From Pseudomonas extremorientalis (GTDB taxonomy: Bacteria > Pseudomonadota > Gammaproteobacteria > Pseudomonadales > Pseudomonadaceae): a stretch of 64,000 bases of DNA. Within the stretch, counting starts at the first letter, position 1, and every line of letters begins with the position of its first letter. The stretch covers positions 1 through 64,000 of the forward strand of contig NZ_MDGK01000017.1 of the NCBI RefSeq assembly GCF_001870465.1, read 5' to 3'. A program made the position numbers and the translations under genes. The notes beneath the pieces are model-generated. The model saw only the letters and a list, made by a program, of their open reading frames with translations, did not search any database and was not told the DNA's origin. Positions 27,300 to 36,059 of this stretch are shown here, piece after piece.

Positions 27300-28175
27300 T
27301 CAGATGAGCTCTTCCACCAGTTGCAGGCAATGACTGAGCCCTGGCGACTGGTCATTCACCCGTCGGCTAAGGATGATCGGCGAGGTCGCCGTGGCCTCCA
27401 CGACGGGTGTATAGCCGATGTCCGCGCGGTGCAGCACCTGCACCGAGGCGGGCACCAGCGTCACGCCCATGCCGGCGCCGACCAGGCCAATGGCGGTCTG
27501 CAACTCGTTGGTCCACTGCGCCACCTTGAGGCTCAAGCCATGGGCGTCGAACAGCGCGATCACATGGTCGGCGTAGCTGGGGCGTGGGTTGCCGGGGTAG
27601 AGCACAAAAGGTTCGGCGGCCAGTTGGGCGAGGGTGGCGGGCGCATCGAGCAACGGGTGACCGGCAGGCAGCACGGCGACCAGCCGGTCCTCCACCAGCA
27701 CGCGCTGGACGATGGCCGGGTCATCGATGCGAATTCGCCCGAACCCCACGTCGATGCGCCCGGCCTTGAGCGCTTCGACCTGCTGCAAAGTGGTCATCTC
27801 CGACAGCCCCAACTCCAGTTCCAGCGCCTCATGGGTACGCAATCGGCGGATCAATTCGGGCAGCACGCCGTACAGGGTCGACGGCGCAAAACCGATGCCC
27901 AGCCACGTCTTCTCGCCCTGGCCGATACGCCGGGTGTTGTCACAGACCTTGTTCAATTGCTCCAGCAGCACGTTGGCGTGTTCATAAAAAAACCGCCCGG
28001 CCTCGGTCAGCCGCAGCGGTCGGCCACGTTCAAGCAAAATGACGCCCAGTTCATCCTCCAATTGCTGGATCTGCCGACTCAATGGCGGCTGGGCGATGTG
28101 CAGGCGTTCGGCGGCGCGGGTGAAGTTGAGGGTCTCTCCCAGCACCTGGAAGTAGCGCAGGTGACGCAGTTCCAT
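27300..28175 (-). CDS. catR: LysR family regulator CatR
   Basis: CatR activates cat genes with cis,cis-muconate. The 291-aa protein starts MELRHLRYFQVLGETLNFTR with the helix-turn-helix HIAQPPLSRQIQQLEDELG, the sequence class of CatR/CatM/BenM. The ATG at 28175 follows AAAGGAA and gives the standard start; the frame is open 42 bases further upstream. It is divergent from catB, with an ATAC-N7-GTAT site between them. Confidence 0.93.
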   Translation of the reverse strand: MELRHLRYFQVLGETLNFTRAAERLHIAQPPLSRQIQQLEDELGVILLERGRPLRLTEAGRFFYEHANVLLEQLNKVCDNTRRIGQGEKTWLGIGFAPSTLYGVLPELIRRLRTHEALELELGLSEMTTLQQVEALKAGRIDVGFGRIRIDDPAIVQRVLVEDRLVAVLPAGHPLLDAPATLAQLAAEPFVLYPGNPRPSYADHVIALFDAHGLSLKVAQWTNELQTAIGLVGAGMGVTLVPASVQVLHRADIGYTPVVEATATSPIILSRRVNDQSPGLSHCLQLVEELI

Positions 28176-28188
28176 GACGGTTCCTTTC

Positions 28189-28203
28189 ATACCTTCAGGG
28201 TAT
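28189..28203. promoter_or_regulatory. CatR-type operator in the catR/catB gap
   Basis: ATACC-TTCAG-GGTAT is a perfect dyad that contains ATAC-N7-GTAT, the consensus known for CatM/BenM-type regulators. It sits 87 bp upstream of catB and 14 bp from the catR start codon, so it could serve both activation and self-repression. Confidence 0.75.
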
Positions 28204-28289
28204 TGTGCGAGACCCATTCTATATTGGAAGCCTTGAAAAATACGGCACAGAATCGGCTAAAACCTATAAAGAACCCAACGGGTATAGCC

Positions 28290-29417
28290 ATGCCGATTTG
28301 CCCCATCGAGTCGATCGACACGATCATCGTCGACCTCCCCACCATTCGCCCGCACAAGCTGGCGATGCACACCCTGCAAAACCAGACCCTGGTGATCATC
28401 CGCCTGCGCTGCGCCGACGGTATCGAAGGCATCGGCGAAGCCACTACCATTGGCGGCTTGAGCTATGGCAATGAAAGCCCCGACAGCATCAAGGTCAACA
28501 TCGACCGCCACTTCGCGCCGCTGCTGATCGGCCAGGACGCCAGTAATATCAACGCTGCCATGTTGCGCCTGGAGCGCAGCATCCGTGGCAACACCTTTGC
28601 CAAGTCCGGTATCGAAAGCGCGTTGCTCGACGCTCTCGGCAAACGCCTGCACCTGCCGGTCAGCGAACTGCTCGGTGGGCGTGTGCGCGACGCGCTGCCG
28701 GTGGCCTGGACCCTGGCCAGCGGCAACACCGAGCAGGACATTGCCGAGGCCGAAAAGATGCTCGACCTGCGCCGCCACCGCCTCTTCAAGTTGAAGATCG
28801 GCGCTGGTGAAGTCAGCCACGACCTGGCCCATGTGATCGCGATCAAAAAGGCCTTGGGCGACCGCGCCAGTGTGCGCGTCGACGTCAACCAGGCCTGGGA
28901 CGAAGCGGTGGCACTGCGGGCGTGCCAGGTGCTCGGCGACAACGGCATCGACCTGATCGAACAGCCCATCTCGCGCAATAACCGTGGCGGCATGGCGCGG
29001 CTCAACCTGTCGAGCCCGGCGCCGATCATGGCGGATGAATCCATCGAGTGCGTCGAGGACGCGTTCAACCTTGCCCGCGAAGGCGCGGCGTCGGTGTTCG
29101 CCCTCAAGATCGCCAAGAACGGCGGCCCACGTGCCGTGCTGCGCACCGCCGCGATTGCCGAAGCGGCGGGTATCGGCCTGTACGGCGGCACCATGCTCGA
29201 AGGCGGCATCGGCACCCTGGCGTCGGCGCATGCCTTCCTTACGCTGAACAAACTGGTGTGGGGCACCGAGCTGTTCGGCCCGTTGCTGCTTACCGAAGAC
29301 ATCCTCACCGAGCCGCCGGTGTACCGCGACTTCCAGCTGCATATCTCCACCGCACCGGGCCTGGGCCTGGCCATCGATGAAGAGCGCCTGGCGTTCTTGC
29401 GTCGTGACAAACACTAA
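28290..29417 (+). CDS. catB: Muconate cycloisomerase
   Basis: CatB converts cis,cis-muconate to muconolactone. The 375-aa enolase-superfamily protein begins with the family's capping-domain start (ICPIESIDTIIVDLPTIRPH), has the KxK acid/base motif (HRLFKLKIGAG), metal ligands in VRVDVNQAW, IEQP and IMADESI, and the second lysine in FALKIAKNGG. The ATG at 28290 is the first sensible start; an upstream open frame overlaps catR and is not coding. First gene of catBCA. Confidence 0.96.
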   Translation: MPICPIESIDTIIVDLPTIRPHKLAMHTLQNQTLVIIRLRCADGIEGIGEATTIGGLSYGNESPDSIKVNIDRHFAPLLIGQDASNINAAMLRLERSIRGNTFAKSGIESALLDALGKRLHLPVSELLGGRVRDALPVAWTLASGNTEQDIAEAEKMLDLRRHRLFKLKIGAGEVSHDLAHVIAIKKALGDRASVRVDVNQAWDEAVALRACQVLGDNGIDLIEQPISRNNRGGMARLNLSSPAPIMADESIECVEDAFNLAREGAASVFALKIAKNGGPRAVLRTAAIAEAAGIGLYGGTMLEGGIGTLASAHAFLTLNKLVWGTELFGPLLLTEDILTEPPVYRDFQLHISTAPGLGLAIDEERLAFLRRDKH

Positions 29418-29429
29418 GAGGCGCCTGCC

Positions 29430-29720
29430 ATGTTGTTCCACGTAAAAATGACCGTGAACCTGCCGCTCGACATGAACCCCGAGCGCGCAGCCCGCCTCAA
29501 GGCCGATGAAAAGGCCCTGGCGCAGCGCCTGCAACAGGAAGGCAAATGGCGCCACCTGTGGCGCATCGCCGGGCACTACGCCAACTACAGCGTGTTCGAT
29601 GTCGACAGCGTGCAGGCGCTGCATGACCTGCTGATGCAACTGCCGCTGTTCCCCTATATGGCCATCGAAGTGAACGCCCTGTGCCGGCACCCGTCGTCGA
29701 TCCATGACGACGACCGCTAG
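29430..29720 (+). CDS. catC: Muconolactone delta-isomerase
   Basis: CatC converts muconolactone to the beta-ketoadipate enol-lactone. The 96-aa product (MLFHVKMTVNLP, EGKWRHLWRIAGHYANYSVF, PLFPYMAIEVNALCRHP) matches the short ferredoxin-like isomerase family over its full length. It lies 12 bp after catB and 41 bp before catA. Confidence 0.97.
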   Translation: MLFHVKMTVNLPLDMNPERAARLKADEKALAQRLQQEGKWRHLWRIAGHYANYSVFDVDSVQALHDLLMQLPLFPYMAIEVNALCRHPSSIHDDDR

Positions 29721-29761
29721 GCCGGTTTCCAGACCAATAACTACAAGATGAGGAATGCACC

Positions 29762-30691
29762 ATGTCCATCCGACTGTCCCAGACTGCCCATGCCCAACAG
29801 TTTCTCGAAGAAGCCAGCGGCAACCTCAACGACGCTGGCAACCCGCGCACCAAGGCGCTGATCTACCGGATCCTGCGCGACACCGTGAACATCATCGAAG
29901 ACCTGGAAGTGACCCCGGAAGAGTTCTGGAAGGCGGTCAACTACCTCAACGAGCTGGGCAAGCACCAGGAAGCCGGATTGCTCGCCGCCGGGCTGGGCCT
30001 TGAGCATTACCTGGATTTGCTGATGGACGCTGCCGACGAGGAAGCCGGCAAATCCGGCGGCACGCCGCGCACCATTGAAGGCCCGCTGTATGTGGCCGGG
30101 GCGCCGTTGAGCAAGTACGAGGCGCGGCTGGATGATGGCAAGGACGATGCGGTGCCGCTGTTCATGCGCGGGCAGGTGCGCGATACCAACGGCAAACCGC
30201 TGGCCGGGGCGATTGTGGACGTGTGGCAGGCCAATACGGGGGGTACTTACTCGTGGTTCGACCCGACGCAATCGGAGTTCAACCTGCGCCGACGCATCGA
30301 GACCGATGCCCAGGGCAACTACCGGTTCCGCAGTATCGTGCCGTCGGGCTACGGTTGCCCACCGACCGGGCCGACCCAGCAACTGCTGGATCAGCTCGGG
30401 CGCCACGGGCAGCGGCCGGCGCATATCCACTTCTTCATTTCGGCGCCGGGGCATCGGCACCTGACCACGCAGATCAACCTGTCGGATGACCCGTACCTGC
30501 ATGACGACTTTGCCTATGCGACGCGGGATGAGTTGATCGCCGAGATTCGCTTCTGCGACGACCCGCAACTGGCGCGGGAGTTTGGCGTGGAGGGGCGGTT
30601 TGCGCAGATTGATTTTGACTTTGCGTTGCAGGTAGCGGATGCGCCGGTGGAGCAGAAACGCATGCAACGAGTCCGCGCTCTGGAAGATTAA
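29762..30691 (+). CDS. catA: Catechol 1,2-dioxygenase
   Basis: CatA is the Fe(III) intradiol dioxygenase that cleaves catechol to cis,cis-muconate. The 309-aa protein shows an N-terminal helical dimer domain and the catalytic core with iron ligands Y110-type region (EGPLYVAGAP nearby), tyrosines in NYRFRSIVPSGYGCP, and H221/H223 in RPAHIHFFIS. It closes the catBCA operon and supplies the substrate of CatB. A REPIN follows. Confidence 0.96.
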   Translation: MSIRLSQTAHAQQFLEEASGNLNDAGNPRTKALIYRILRDTVNIIEDLEVTPEEFWKAVNYLNELGKHQEAGLLAAGLGLEHYLDLLMDAADEEAGKSGGTPRTIEGPLYVAGAPLSKYEARLDDGKDDAVPLFMRGQVRDTNGKPLAGAIVDVWQANTGGTYSWFDPTQSEFNLRRRIETDAQGNYRFRSIVPSGYGCPPTGPTQQLLDQLGRHGQRPAHIHFFISAPGHRHLTTQINLSDDPYLHDDFAYATRDELIAEIRFCDDPQLAREFGVEGRFAQIDFDFALQVADAPVEQKRMQRVRALED

Positions 30692-30704
30692 ACGCGATTC
30701 AAAA

Positions 30705-30794
30705 TGTGGGAGGGGGCTTGCCCCCGATGGCGGCGGTGAAGCCAATATATTAATTGGCTGAACCATTGCTATCGGGGGCAAGCCCCCTCCCACA
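30705..30794. repeat. REPIN (inverted REP pair)
   Basis: TGTGGGAGGGGGCTTGCCCC and its inverted copy lie between convergent catA and kynR. Confidence 0.92.
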
Positions 30795-30813
30795 GGGTAT
30801 TGTGGTGGCGTGG

Positions 30814-31287
30814 TTATTTGCGTACCACCAAGTCCAGCACCTCATCCCGATCCTTGATCTTCTGCAACACAATCTCCGAACGGATATCCATCACCCCCCC
30901 CGTGCGGTTCAGATGGTTCACGATAAAGTCCGAAAAGTGCTTGAGGTTGCGCGCCTGCACCCGCAGCACATAGTTGCTGGCGCCGGTGATCACGTAGGCG
31001 CTGGCGACCTCCGGCCAGCCCTGCACCTTCTTGATGAACGTCTCGTGCCAATCCTCCACATCCTGGCGCAACGACAGGTGCACGATGGCCTCCAGCTCAA
31101 TCCCCAACTGCTCCGCATTCAGCACCGCACGGTAACCGCTGATGATGCCCTCGCTCTCCAGCAGGCGCAGACGGCGCAGGCACGCAGACGGCGACAGCGC
31201 GACTTTTTCGGCCAGTTCCTGGTTGCTGATGCGGCCATCCTGCTGCAGGAAATGCAGGAGGCGCAGGTCGGTGGCGTCGAGAATCAT
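30814..31287 (-). CDS. kynR: Lrp/AsnC family regulator of kynurenine genes
   Basis: A 157-aa Lrp-type regulator with an N-terminal helix-turn-helix (DLRLLHFLQQDGRISNQELA, LSPSACLRRLRLLESEGII) and a C-terminal RAM/AsnC ligand domain. It is divergent from kynU, as kynR is in P. aeruginosa, where KynR activates kyn genes in response to L-kynurenine. The ATG at 31287 is used. Assignment rests on family plus neighbourhood. Confidence 0.88.
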   Translation of the reverse strand: MILDATDLRLLHFLQQDGRISNQELAEKVALSPSACLRRLRLLESEGIISGYRAVLNAEQLGIELEAIVHLSLRQDVEDWHETFIKKVQGWPEVASAYVITGASNYVLRVQARNLKHFSDFIVNHLNRTGGVMDIRSEIVLQKIKDRDEVLDLVVRK

Positions 31288-31363
31288 GGTTAGAATAAAT
31301 CCGCGTGTTTGGGGGTTAAATTCGAATTTCCTACAGCTTAATTAGCCTGTTACCCGCCACTTT

Positions 31364-31375
31364 GCACGAAAATTC
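31364..31375 (+). promoter_or_regulatory. GCACGAAAATTC motif shared with the kynB promoter
   Basis: This lies 57 bp upstream of kynU and matches the kynB-upstream 12-mer (19765) at 11 of 12 positions. Nearby at 31318-31329 is the perfect palindrome AAATTCGAATTT. Both sit in the kynR-kynU divergent gap. Confidence 0.4.
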
Positions 31376-31431
31376 TCTAAAAGTTCGTTCATTATTTGGT
31401 CCATTCTTACCTATAAAAACCAGGACAGCCC

Positions 31432-32682
31432 ATGACCACGCGAAGCCACTGCCTAGCCCTCGACGAACAAGATCCGCTGGCGCCACTGCGCCGCCAGTTT
31501 GCGTTGCCGGAGGGCGTGATCTACCTCGACGGCAACTCCCTTGGCGCCCGCCCGGTGACGGCGTTGGCACGAGCCCAGGCAGTGATTGCCGAAGAATGGG
31601 GTAATGGCCTGATCCGTAGTTGGAACAGCGCCGGCTGGGCGGACCTGCCCCAGCGCCTGGGTAACCGCCTGGCGCCGTTGATCGGCGCGGGCGACGGTGA
31701 AGTGGTGATCACCGATACCACCTCGATCAACCTGTTCAAGGTGCTCAGCGCCGCGTTGACCGTGCAGCGTCAACGCCAACCGCACCGCAAGGTGATCGTC
31801 AGCGAGGCGAGCAACTTTCCGACCGACCTGTATATCGCCGAGGGCCTGGCCGAGCTGCTGCAACAGGGCTATGCCCTGCGCCTGGTGAACAGTCCGGACG
31901 AATTGCCCCAGGCCATCGACCAGGACGTGGCGGTGGTGATGCTCACCCACGTCAACTACAAGACCGGCTACATGTACGACATGCAGGCGCTGACTGCCCT
32001 GAGCCATGAGTGCGGCGCGCTGAGTATCTGGGACCTGGCGCACTCGGCGGGCGCGGTGCCCATCGACCTGCATCAGGCCGGTGCCGATTATGCGATTGGC
32101 TGCACCTACAAGTACCTCAACGGCGGCCCGGGCTCCCAGGCGTTTGTGTGGGTCAACCCGGCGTTGGTGGATGTGGTGCGCCAGCCGTTGTCGGGCTGGT
32201 TCGGCCACACCCGGCAGTTCGCCATGGAATCGAACTACGCGCCGAGTGCGGGTATCGCGCGTTACCTGTGCGGCACCCAACCGATCACCTCGTTGGCGAT
32301 GGTGGAATGCGGGCTGGAGATTTTCGCCCAGACCGATATGGCGAGTCTGCGCAGCAAGTCCCTGGCGTTGACCGATCTGTTTATCACATTGGTCGAAGCA
32401 CGTTGCGCTGCTCATGAACTGGTGCTGATCACCCCGCGTGAACACGCCCGGCGCGGCAGTCATGTGAGCTTTGAACACCCCGAAGGCTACGCGGTGATCC
32501 AGGCCTTGATCGCCCGTGGCGTGATCGGTGACTACCGCGAGCCGCGCATCATGCGCTTTGGGTTTACGCCGTTGTACACAAGCTTTACCGAGGTGTTTGA
32601 TGCCGTGGAAATACTGGGCGAAATCCTCGACAACCGCACCTGGGACCAGGCGCAATTCAAAGTCCGCAACAGCGTCACCTGA
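31432..32682 (+). CDS. kynU: Kynureninase
   Basis: KynU cleaves kynurenine to anthranilate and alanine with PLP, joining the KynBA steps to AntABC. The 416-aa protein has the N-terminal signature [12 protein letters not shown], the cofactor region [15 protein letters not shown], and the PLP lysine K227 in [15 protein letters not shown]. Length is standard. It is transcribed away from kynR and is followed by a REPIN and a permease. Confidence 0.97.
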   Translation: MTTRSHCLALDEQDPLAPLRRQFALPEGVIYLDGNSLGARPVTALARAQAVIAEEWGNGLIRSWNSAGWADLPQRLGNRLAPLIGAGDGEVVITDTTSINLFKVLSAALTVQRQRQPHRKVIVSEASNFPTDLYIAEGLAELLQQGYALRLVNSPDELPQAIDQDVAVVMLTHVNYKTGYMYDMQALTALSHECGALSIWDLAHSAGAVPIDLHQAGADYAIGCTYKYLNGGPGSQAFVWVNPALVDVVRQPLSGWFGHTRQFAMESNYAPSAGIARYLCGTQPITSLAMVECGLEIFAQTDMASLRSKSLALTDLFITLVEARCAAHELVLITPREHARRGSHVSFEHPEGYAVIQALIARGVIGDYREPRIMRFGFTPLYTSFTEVFDAVEILGEILDNRTWDQAQFKVRNSVT

Positions 32683-32700
32683 CCACAACGCAGATAAAAA

Positions 32701-32789
32701 TGTGGGAGGGGGCTTGCCCCCGATTGCAGTGTGCCAGCCAATACAGCGTTGACTGATCCACCGCTATCGGGGGCAAGCCCCCTCCCACA
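32701..32789. repeat. REPIN (inverted REP pair)
   Basis: TGTGGGAGGGGGCTTGCCCC and its inverted copy lie between kynU and the permease, suggesting the permease has its own promoter or is read through. Confidence 0.92.
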
Positions 32790-32848
32790 GGGAATCTGTG
32801 ACAACAGTTAATAAACAGTGCAATCACAATAATAAAGGGGCACACCAC

Positions 32849-34255
32849 GTGACTACGCCAGACACCGGCTTTGCCGAGATCACCCACCGCGAACTGGGCC
32901 TGCGGCGCCAGCTCACTTCCGGCCAGATGAGCATGATTGCCATCGGTGGCGCCATTGGCACCGGGCTGTTCATGGGAAGCGCGTACGCTATCGGGTATGC
33001 CGGGCCCAGTGTGCTGGTGAGCTACGCCATCGGCGCGTTGATCACCCTGCTGTTGATGGGCTGCCTGGCGGAGATGACGGTGGCGCATTCCACCTCGGGC
33101 TCGTTCGGCGCCTATGCCGAGTTCTACATCAGCCCGCTGGCCGGTTTCCTGGTGCGCTACGCCTACTGGGCGGCGATTGTGCTGGCGGTGGGCGCCGAGG
33201 TCACGGCGGTGGCGATGTACATGAAGTACTGGTTCGCCAACGTGCCGGAATGGGTGTGGATCGTGTCGTTTTCCAGTGTGCTGATCCTGCTCAACGCCAT
33301 CAGCGTGAAGACCTTCGGCAACTTCGAATACTGGTTCTCGACGATCAAGATCAGCGCCATCGTCGGCTTCATCATCCTCGCCGTGTACGTGGTGTTCGGC
33401 TCCGGCAACCCGGAGTACGGCGTGCAGAACTACACGGCCCACGACGGCTTTTTCCCCCATGGCCTGAGTGGCATGTGGGTCGCCGTGATCGTGTCGATCT
33501 TCAGCTACCTGAGCGTGGAGATGATCGCCGTGGCCGCCGGTGAAGCGGCCGATCCGGAACAGGCGGTGAAGAAAGCCTTCCGTGCGACCATCGTGCGCCT
33601 GGTGGTGTTTTACCTGCTGACCCTGGCGCTGATGCTGGCCATCGTGCCGTGGAACCAGGCCGGGCAGACCCAGAGCCCCTTCGTCACGGTGATGCAGACC
33701 ATCGGCATTCCCGGCGCCACCGGGGTGATGAATTTCGTGATTTTGATCGCAGCGTTGTCGGCCATGAACAGCCAGCTCTACATCACCACCCGCATGATGT
33801 TCAGCCTGTCCCGTGCCGGCTTTGCGCCCAAGGCCATGGGCGCCTTGAGCAAGAGCGGCATCCCGCTGAACGCGTTGCTGCTGTCCAGTTCGGGCATCGC
33901 CCTGGCGACGTTGCTCAACGTGGTGTACCCGGAAAGTTCGTTCACCTTGATGATGGCAATCTCGATGTTCGGCGCGATCTTCACCTGGTTCATGATCTTC
34001 CTTACGCACCTGTTCTTCCGTCGCTACCGCCAGCGCCACGGTGGGCCGACGCTGTCGTTCCAACTGCGCTTGTTTCCCTACAGCACCTTGCTGGGCCTGG
34101 TGCTGATGGGCGCGGTGATGATCACCACGTATTTCACCGAGGCGTTCAAGATGACGCTGGTGTTTGGCGTGCCGTTCCTGCTGATTCTGTCAGTGGTGTA
34201 TTACGGGTTTTTCCGCAAGGGCAGGGCCAAGGCGTCGAGCAAGGCCTTGGCGTAA
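32849..34255 (+). CDS. Amino acid permease, APC family, next to kynU
   Basis: A 468-aa inner-membrane transporter with about twelve hydrophobic segments and the amino acid permease start HRELGLRRQLTSGQMSMIAI followed by GGAIGTGLFMGS. An amino acid permease gene also sits beside kynU in P. aeruginosa (PA2079), so tryptophan or kynurenine uptake is plausible. The GTG at 32849 is chosen because AAAGGGG lies eight bases upstream; the frame is open 51 bases further upstream without a ribosome site. Its 3' end overlaps the convergent LysR gene by 55 bp. Confidence 0.85.
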   Translation: MTTPDTGFAEITHRELGLRRQLTSGQMSMIAIGGAIGTGLFMGSAYAIGYAGPSVLVSYAIGALITLLLMGCLAEMTVAHSTSGSFGAYAEFYISPLAGFLVRYAYWAAIVLAVGAEVTAVAMYMKYWFANVPEWVWIVSFSSVLILLNAISVKTFGNFEYWFSTIKISAIVGFIILAVYVVFGSGNPEYGVQNYTAHDGFFPHGLSGMWVAVIVSIFSYLSVEMIAVAAGEAADPEQAVKKAFRATIVRLVVFYLLTLALMLAIVPWNQAGQTQSPFVTVMQTIGIPGATGVMNFVILIAALSAMNSQLYITTRMMFSLSRAGFAPKAMGALSKSGIPLNALLLSSSGIALATLLNVVYPESSFTLMMAISMFGAIFTWFMIFLTHLFFRRYRQRHGGPTLSFQLRLFPYSTLLGLVLMGAVMITTYFTEAFKMTLVFGVPFLLILSVVYYGFFRKGRAKASSKALA

Positions 34256-35091
34256 CCGGGCAGGAGTTCGAACGAGCGCGCACATAACATCAGCTTCCGG
34301 CAGGCCCATTCTTCTTGCAGGGGGTGGACCTTGAAACTGGATGCCAGCGGCCAGCGCTCCAGTGCCGCCCGGGGCACGATACCCAGGCCGGCGCCGCGGG
34401 CGACCATACGGATCACTCCGTCAAACCCCTCGGCGCGGATGCGTGTTTGCAGACGGAAACCTGCGTGCAATGCCTGTTCTTCGAGGTAAACCGTCAACGC
34501 GCTGTGGGCGGCGAGGCCCACAAAGTCGTGTTGCAGGCTATCGATAAAGCTCCCTGCGGTGAACGGATGATCCAGCGGTGTGATCAGCACCAGCGGGTCA
34601 TTGCGAAACGGCAGGGTCTGCAAGCCGTGGGTGTCTACCGCGTCGGAAATGATCCCGAGGTCCGCCGTGCCCTGGCGCAAGGCCTGGGTGATGCGCAGGC
34701 TCGGCAGTTCCTGCAGGTCGATGTCGAGGTTGGGGTGTTCGCGCAAAAAGTCTGCCAGCAACTCCGGCAGGTATTCGCTGAGGGCCGTGGTGTTGCACAG
34801 CAGGCGCACCTGGCCCTTGATGCCGTTGGCGTATTCCGCGAGGTCCTGGCGCAGATGCTCGGCCTGTTGCAGCAACAGGCGGGCGTGGCGGGCCAGGGCC
34901 TTGCCTGCGGGCGTTGGGGTAACGCCACGGCGGCCACGTTCAAGAAACTCGATGCCCAGCGAAGCCTCCATCGCTCGGATGCGGGCGCTGGCAGCCGCGA
35001 GGGACAAGTGGCTGCGGGCTGCTCCAGCGGTGATATTGCCTGTGTCGAAGATATGCAGGTAAAGGCGCAGGTCTATCAGGTCAAAGTGCAT
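34201..35091 (-). CDS. LysR family transcriptional regulator
   Basis: A 296-aa regulator with the N-terminal helix-turn-helix HFDLIDLRLYLHIFDTGNIT, HLSLAAASARIRAMEASLGI. The ATG at 35091 gives this standard start. It is divergent from a TSUP transporter gene 82 bp away and is its likely controller. The last 18 codons overlap the permease coding end on the other strand. Confidence 0.87.
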   Translation of the reverse strand: MHFDLIDLRLYLHIFDTGNITAGAARSHLSLAAASARIRAMEASLGIEFLERGRRGVTPTPAGKALARHARLLLQQAEHLRQDLAEYANGIKGQVRLLCNTTALSEYLPELLADFLREHPNLDIDLQELPSLRITQALRQGTADLGIISDAVDTHGLQTLPFRNDPLVLITPLDHPFTAGSFIDSLQHDFVGLAAHSALTVYLEEQALHAGFRLQTRIRAEGFDGVIRMVARGAGLGIVPRAALERWPLASSFKVHPLQEEWACRKLMLCARSFELLPGYAKALLDALALPLRKNP

Positions 35092-35173
35092 GGCACCAGC
35101 CTCTGGCAAAACAAGAGTCTGCCTCAGTATATGGCGAATTTTCGACCTCATCGAAAAACCGCACTATCACCCT

Positions 35174-35938
35174 ATGAATACATTCCTCGCGTTTTACCAA
35201 GATATCGGCCCAGCCCTGACACTGCTGGTGATCGGCACCTTCATGCTCGCCGGCACCGTCAAGGGTGTGATTGGCCTGGGCTTGCCGACAGTCTCCATGG
35301 GCTTGCTCGGTCTGGCTATGCTACCGACGCAGGCTGCGGCGTTGCTGATCATCCCTTCGACGATCACCAACCTGTGGCAACTGGCGTTCGGCGGTCATTT
35401 GAGTGCGTTGCTCAGGCGCTTGTGGCCGATGCTGCTGCTGATCTTTCTCGGTACCGGGCTTGGCACGCTGTGGCTGGGCCTGAGTGGAGGGCGATGGGTA
35501 GGCCATGCGTTGGGCGGGGCGTTGCTAGCGTATGCAGTGAGCGGGCTGTTCCTGCCCACGTTCAAGGTGAAGCCTCGAACCGAACGCTGGTTGGCGCCTT
35601 TGTGTGGTGTTATCACCGGCATCATCACCTCGGCGACCGGTGTGTTTGTGATCCCCGCCGTGCCCTATCTGCAAGCCCTGGGCTTGGACCGCAATCAGTT
35701 GGTGCAGGCGCTGGGGCTGTCCTTCACCGTGTCGACCCTGGCGCTCGCTGCCGGCATGGCGTTGGACGGCACGCTCGGAGGTGGGGAGATCAATGCTTCA
35801 TTGTTGGCATTGGTGCCGGCGCTGCTGGGCATGTGGTTGGGCCAGGCGGTGCGTCAGCGCATCAGTGCGGTGTTGTTCAAGCGCGTATTTTTCATCGGCA
35901 TGGCGTTGCTGGGCGCCCATCTGCTGATCAGCGGTTAA
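35174..35938 (+). CDS. TSUP family transporter (TauE/SafE type)
   Basis: A 254-aa inner-membrane protein with about eight hydrophobic segments and the TSUP start motif GTFMLAGTVKGVIGLGLPTV, repeated in the second half (GVITGIITSATGVFVIPAVP). Members export sulfite, sulfoacetate or other organic anions; the cargo here is not known. The ATG at 35174 is preferred; upstream in-frame codons overlap the LysR gene. Confidence 0.87.
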   Translation: MNTFLAFYQDIGPALTLLVIGTFMLAGTVKGVIGLGLPTVSMGLLGLAMLPTQAAALLIIPSTITNLWQLAFGGHLSALLRRLWPMLLLIFLGTGLGTLWLGLSGGRWVGHALGGALLAYAVSGLFLPTFKVKPRTERWLAPLCGVITGIITSATGVFVIPAVPYLQALGLDRNQLVQALGLSFTVSTLALAAGMALDGTLGGGEINASLLALVPALLGMWLGQAVRQRISAVLFKRVFFIGMALLGAHLLISG

Positions 35939-36059
35939 CAATGCGCGGGTAATTCGTGCCTTTTGGTCAAATGTATTTTGCCGCATCACCGCTTATTCCG
36001 AGGGGCCGATGTCGATAGCCTGCCGGCAGACATTGTTAACCCCTTCTGGATACCCTCCC

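Noticed and set aside
21337..32789. Spaced repeats resembling a CRISPR array
   Set aside because: The repeats are inverted REPIN pairs kilobases apart with genes between, no short regular spacing and no cas genes.
34315..35952. 545-codon plus-strand frame across the LysR and TSUP genes
   Set aside because: Crosses two real genes in wrong frames; no ribosome site or domain.
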